From assembly GCF_030867095.1 (NCBI RefSeq), contig NC_081824.1:115142162-115206161 (forward strand): a DNA stretch of 64,000 nt, given 5' to 3'. Shown here piece after piece: positions 61,400 through 64,000 of this stretch. The stretch comes from Alligator mississippiensis. Its lineage: Eukaryota; Chordata; Crocodylia; Alligatoridae. The notes below the pieces were generated by a model. It ran no database searches. It was not told where the DNA came from and was given only the letters and a program-made list of their open reading frames with translations. Position 1 is the stretch's first letter. Every line of letters begins with the position of its first letter. The position numbers and the translations under genes are program-made.

Positions 61400-62290
61400 G
61401 CCACAACGTCAAGCAAGTCCCTCAGTGCTGCCTGACTCAAAATGCTGCCACTTCCATTGGACGGTAGGGCTGCTCTAGGACAGTGCAAAGCAGGGTATGG
61501 ATGATGTGGCACTTTATCACATAAGACACTACACATCTTTTCCTCCAGTTAAAAGAGTCATTAACATCACCTATGTCTGTCCCCTGATAAAGGGCTGTTC
61601 AATGGGTGGCCTGGAGGCCACATGTGGCCACCAAGGGGTTGTCTTGCAGCCATGGGTTTTGAAAAGGGCTGTGCAACTGATATGGTGCATCACCACAGAT
61701 GACACTTTTTTGTCCCAGTTAAAAGAGGAACTGGAAGCTTTACTAATACGCTAGAGGCCTCGTGCTATATTATTCAGTTTAAGATCAAAGCAAAAACAAA
61801 TCTAACTTTATTAGCATGTTCCCTCATTTGCTAGATTCTAAATTAAGTTTAAAAAACACAAGAAACTAGACAAAAATGGTCAAAATAGTCAAGATACTGT
61901 GCCATTAGTCCTCCAGTCATCATTGTTAAATGTACATCTCTTATTCAAATTGGTAAAACAAAATCTGCTCTTCCTGAGAGTTTTGAGAGTGCCTCCAATA
62001 CTTCACTGTCAGTTGTTTCTACACTGAATTAATATTACTACACCTGAGTTAAGGTTTTTAGCTGGAGCTAGAAAACAGTCTGCTGGGCTTTGAAATAGAA
62101 GAGAGATATTACCAGGAATGGCTGGCAGACAGCAAACTTGCAGAAAGACGGTTTGAATAGTGGAACATCAAAGACATTAAAATGTAGAGAGGGTCGTTAA
62201 CCCCTATGGAATGAAGAGACATTAGCAGGAATCAGGTAGATTTTAGTAAGCCGTGAAGTAAATTGACTCCCTCAGTGTTGCCTGATTAGA
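61400..62290. other. Upstream flank, partly repetitive
   Basis: A fragment at about 61586-61660 (GGGCTGTTCAATGGGTGGCC, TGGAGGCCACATGTGGCC) looks like a hAT-type end. CCAGTTAAAAGAG occurs at 61547 and 61707. The rest is AT-rich and unrecognised. No gene of the expected neighbouring TAAR cluster was seen. Confidence 0.45.
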
Positions 62291-62299
62291 AATGGAACC

Positions 62300-63340
62300 A
62301 GTAGGTTGGTTTTTAAGTTTGGGTACAGCAGGAATCAAGGAGGGGTGCAACTGCACCACTGCACCCCCACTACATCTGCTGCTGGACAGGGTGATCCTCA
62401 TGGCAGGTCCCTTGGCCCCACCTGGCCCAGGGTCAGGAGGTAGCCTAGGCACTGCAGACAATGCATGCAGCTGGTCCTGCCACCCTGGGTGCAGAGGTGC
62501 CACCCGGCATAAGGTACAACCTGCCCTATCCCTAAATGCAGCTCTTGGGCACACCAGAAGCTGTAGTCTGGGGGCTGGGTGGCACGGCAATGGGGTAGCA
62601 GCTGTGGCAGCATGGTGGCCTGACTCTGCTTCCCGGCAGTCCCCATGATGGCAGTTCGCTCTGCCCTCACGCTTCCAGCTGCCACTGCCAGTGTTTCCAC
62701 CACCACTACTGGACCCAGTCCTGCTGCCCAGGCACCCTGGCCCATCCACCCTGCACCTACTGATCAGAATGGGCAAGCAAGTGGGCAAGGTCTCCATGGA
62801 GTTTGGCTCAGGGCCCCCGCAAACTGGGCAAGCTCAGCCAAGCTCAGCCAAGTGAATGGGATGGGGTCATGGGCAGGTCGGGAGCAGAGTCTGGGAGTAG
62901 AATGGGTAGCTGGGGCCAGGGCTGGGTTCACAGGGCAGTGATAGAGTGGGGCCAGGGCCCAAGGCAGAGCCATGATCTGCTCCTCACATGTCCCTGCAAC
63001 AGGCACTGCTCCCTGCCTACTCACGGCCCTATTCCATCTGCCTGGCCAAGCACACCCTGCCCCCAGGGGTCCTTGGTCAGTCTTTATGGAGACCCTGCCA
63101 GCCTGTTCTGTCCAGTGCCCCTGGTTGTGGATGCGGGGCCGATGGGCCTCGGGTCAGACAGGATCAGTTAGCATCTTCCCAGCCCCCCACCCCACCCCAT
63201 GCACCCTGCCAGGCAGTGTAAACAGCTGTAACGGGGGGGCAGAGGCCAGGTCAGCACTACCCCCCTCCTCTCCTCTGGCCCTCCACATCTCACCAAAACT
63301 CCTTAAGTGGCCCTCCAGCCCAAATAATTGCCCACCCCTG
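62300..63340 (-). mobile_element. Probable hAT-type element, GC-rich interior
   Basis: The right end, reversed, is CAGGGGTGGGCAATTATTTG, a classic hAT-type terminus, followed by GGCTGGAGGGCCAC. The left end was not located, so the start is nominal. The many long frames are compositional. Confidence 0.55.
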
Positions 63341-63575
63341 TCTTAGTAGAATTTTAAATGCCAACTTGAACAAAAAATTGTGGAACAAGTTCCTCAGACT
63401 GGCTTGTGTGAAGCATAGTCTAAACAGGGATCCTTATCCCATTACCTGGATTAGCTTTAGTGACCCCTTCATCCATACAAGTGCATTATTTGTTTGCCCC
63501 TCTGAGCACTGCCCCTTTCCCCTACAGTCTCCAGCCTCCCTTCCTTCCCTGTCTTTTGCATCAAAATCACGCAGT

Positions 63576-63988
63576 GCTGGTATTGCTCAATCTTTTGGCC
63601 CCATGGGCTAGGTAAGTGTTGCAGGGCTGGTCTGTGGGCCAAACTGGGGTCTGTGCTGCCTCTGCCAGATCTCTGCCACCTCGCTCAGATTTGCACCATC
63701 TTGCTCAGATCCGTGCTACCCTGATCAACTTTATGCTGCCCTGCTCAGCCCTATGCCATCCCACTCAGCCATGTGCCATGCTACCCTGGGACATCCCACT
63801 CAGCCTCATGCACTCAGTCTAGTACACAGGGTCATGCTGTCCAGCCCATAGGGCTCCCCCTGGGTCTAGAAATATGACAACAGAGGAGGAGCAATTAGCT
63901 GCCACCACTCCCCTGCCACCAGATTTTCAAACCCAGGCAGAGTCCTATGGACCAGATCCAGCCCACAGGCCAGGGCTTCAGCATTCTG
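63576..63988 (+). mobile_element. hAT-type MITE
   Basis: Left GGTATTGCTCAATCTTTTGG followed by CCCCATGGGC; right reversed CAGAATGCTGAAGCCCTGG then CCTGTGGGCTGG. The interior has degenerate repeats of CTGCCCTGCTCAGC/ATGCCATCCCACTCAGCC at 63655-63815. Same family as 33890-34276 in the opposite orientation. Confidence 0.7.
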
Positions 63989-64000
63989 ATTTATTTGGTA

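Noticed and set aside
60800..64000. TAAR receptor gene upstream of STX7
   Set aside because: No seven-transmembrane frame on either strand; the region is mainly hAT-type repeats.

Overview
The window is vertebrate nuclear DNA from a sauropsid, most likely a crocodilian (turtle is the main alternative). It holds one protein-coding gene, syntaxin-7 (STX7), on the minus strand. I rebuilt its coding sequence from nine coding exons with consensus splice sites. The exons join in frame to a 257-residue Qa-SNARE, close to the usual 261 residues. The sauropsid call rests on the CR1 LINEs, many short hAT-type elements, a reptile-style tRNA-related SINE, and a bird/reptile-like STX7 protein. No second gene, rRNA, tRNA gene, CRISPR array or prokaryotic feature is supported.

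Layout, left to right. 1-5.4 kb: downstream flank of STX7, mostly unrecognised AT-rich sequence with one imperfect inverted repeat near 4.2-4.6 kb. 5.46-6.80 kb: probable 3' UTR with a polyadenylation signal. 6.80-22.1 kb: coding exons 10 to 3, with introns carrying a Tigger-like MITE, an intact-ended 756-bp hAT element and a nested/duplicated repeat block. 22.1-45.8 kb: a 23.7-kb intron with CR1 fragments, a fold-back element containing LINE-tail sequence, and several hAT elements. 45.8-45.9 kb: the start-codon exon. 46-60.4 kb: intron 1, with a large compound inverted repeat, a complete solo retroviral LTR, a GC-rich palindromic block and a long purine/pyrimidine-alternating microsatellite field. 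60.18-60.72 kb: a CpG island with GC boxes, the probable STX7 promoter and non-coding first exon. 60.7-64 kb: upstream flank made largely of hAT-type repeats.

The gene is an ordinary housekeeping locus. STX7 acts in endosomal and lysosomal membrane fusion. No previously undescribed biological system is evident. What deserves a second look is the repeat architecture: a solo LTR with its own TATA box and a four-fold internal repeat inside intron 1, hAT elements with readable 8-bp target duplications, a fold-back element carrying LINE sequence, and two pre-miRNA-sized hairpins. All coordinates and identities come from reading by eye; no alignment or database search was run.
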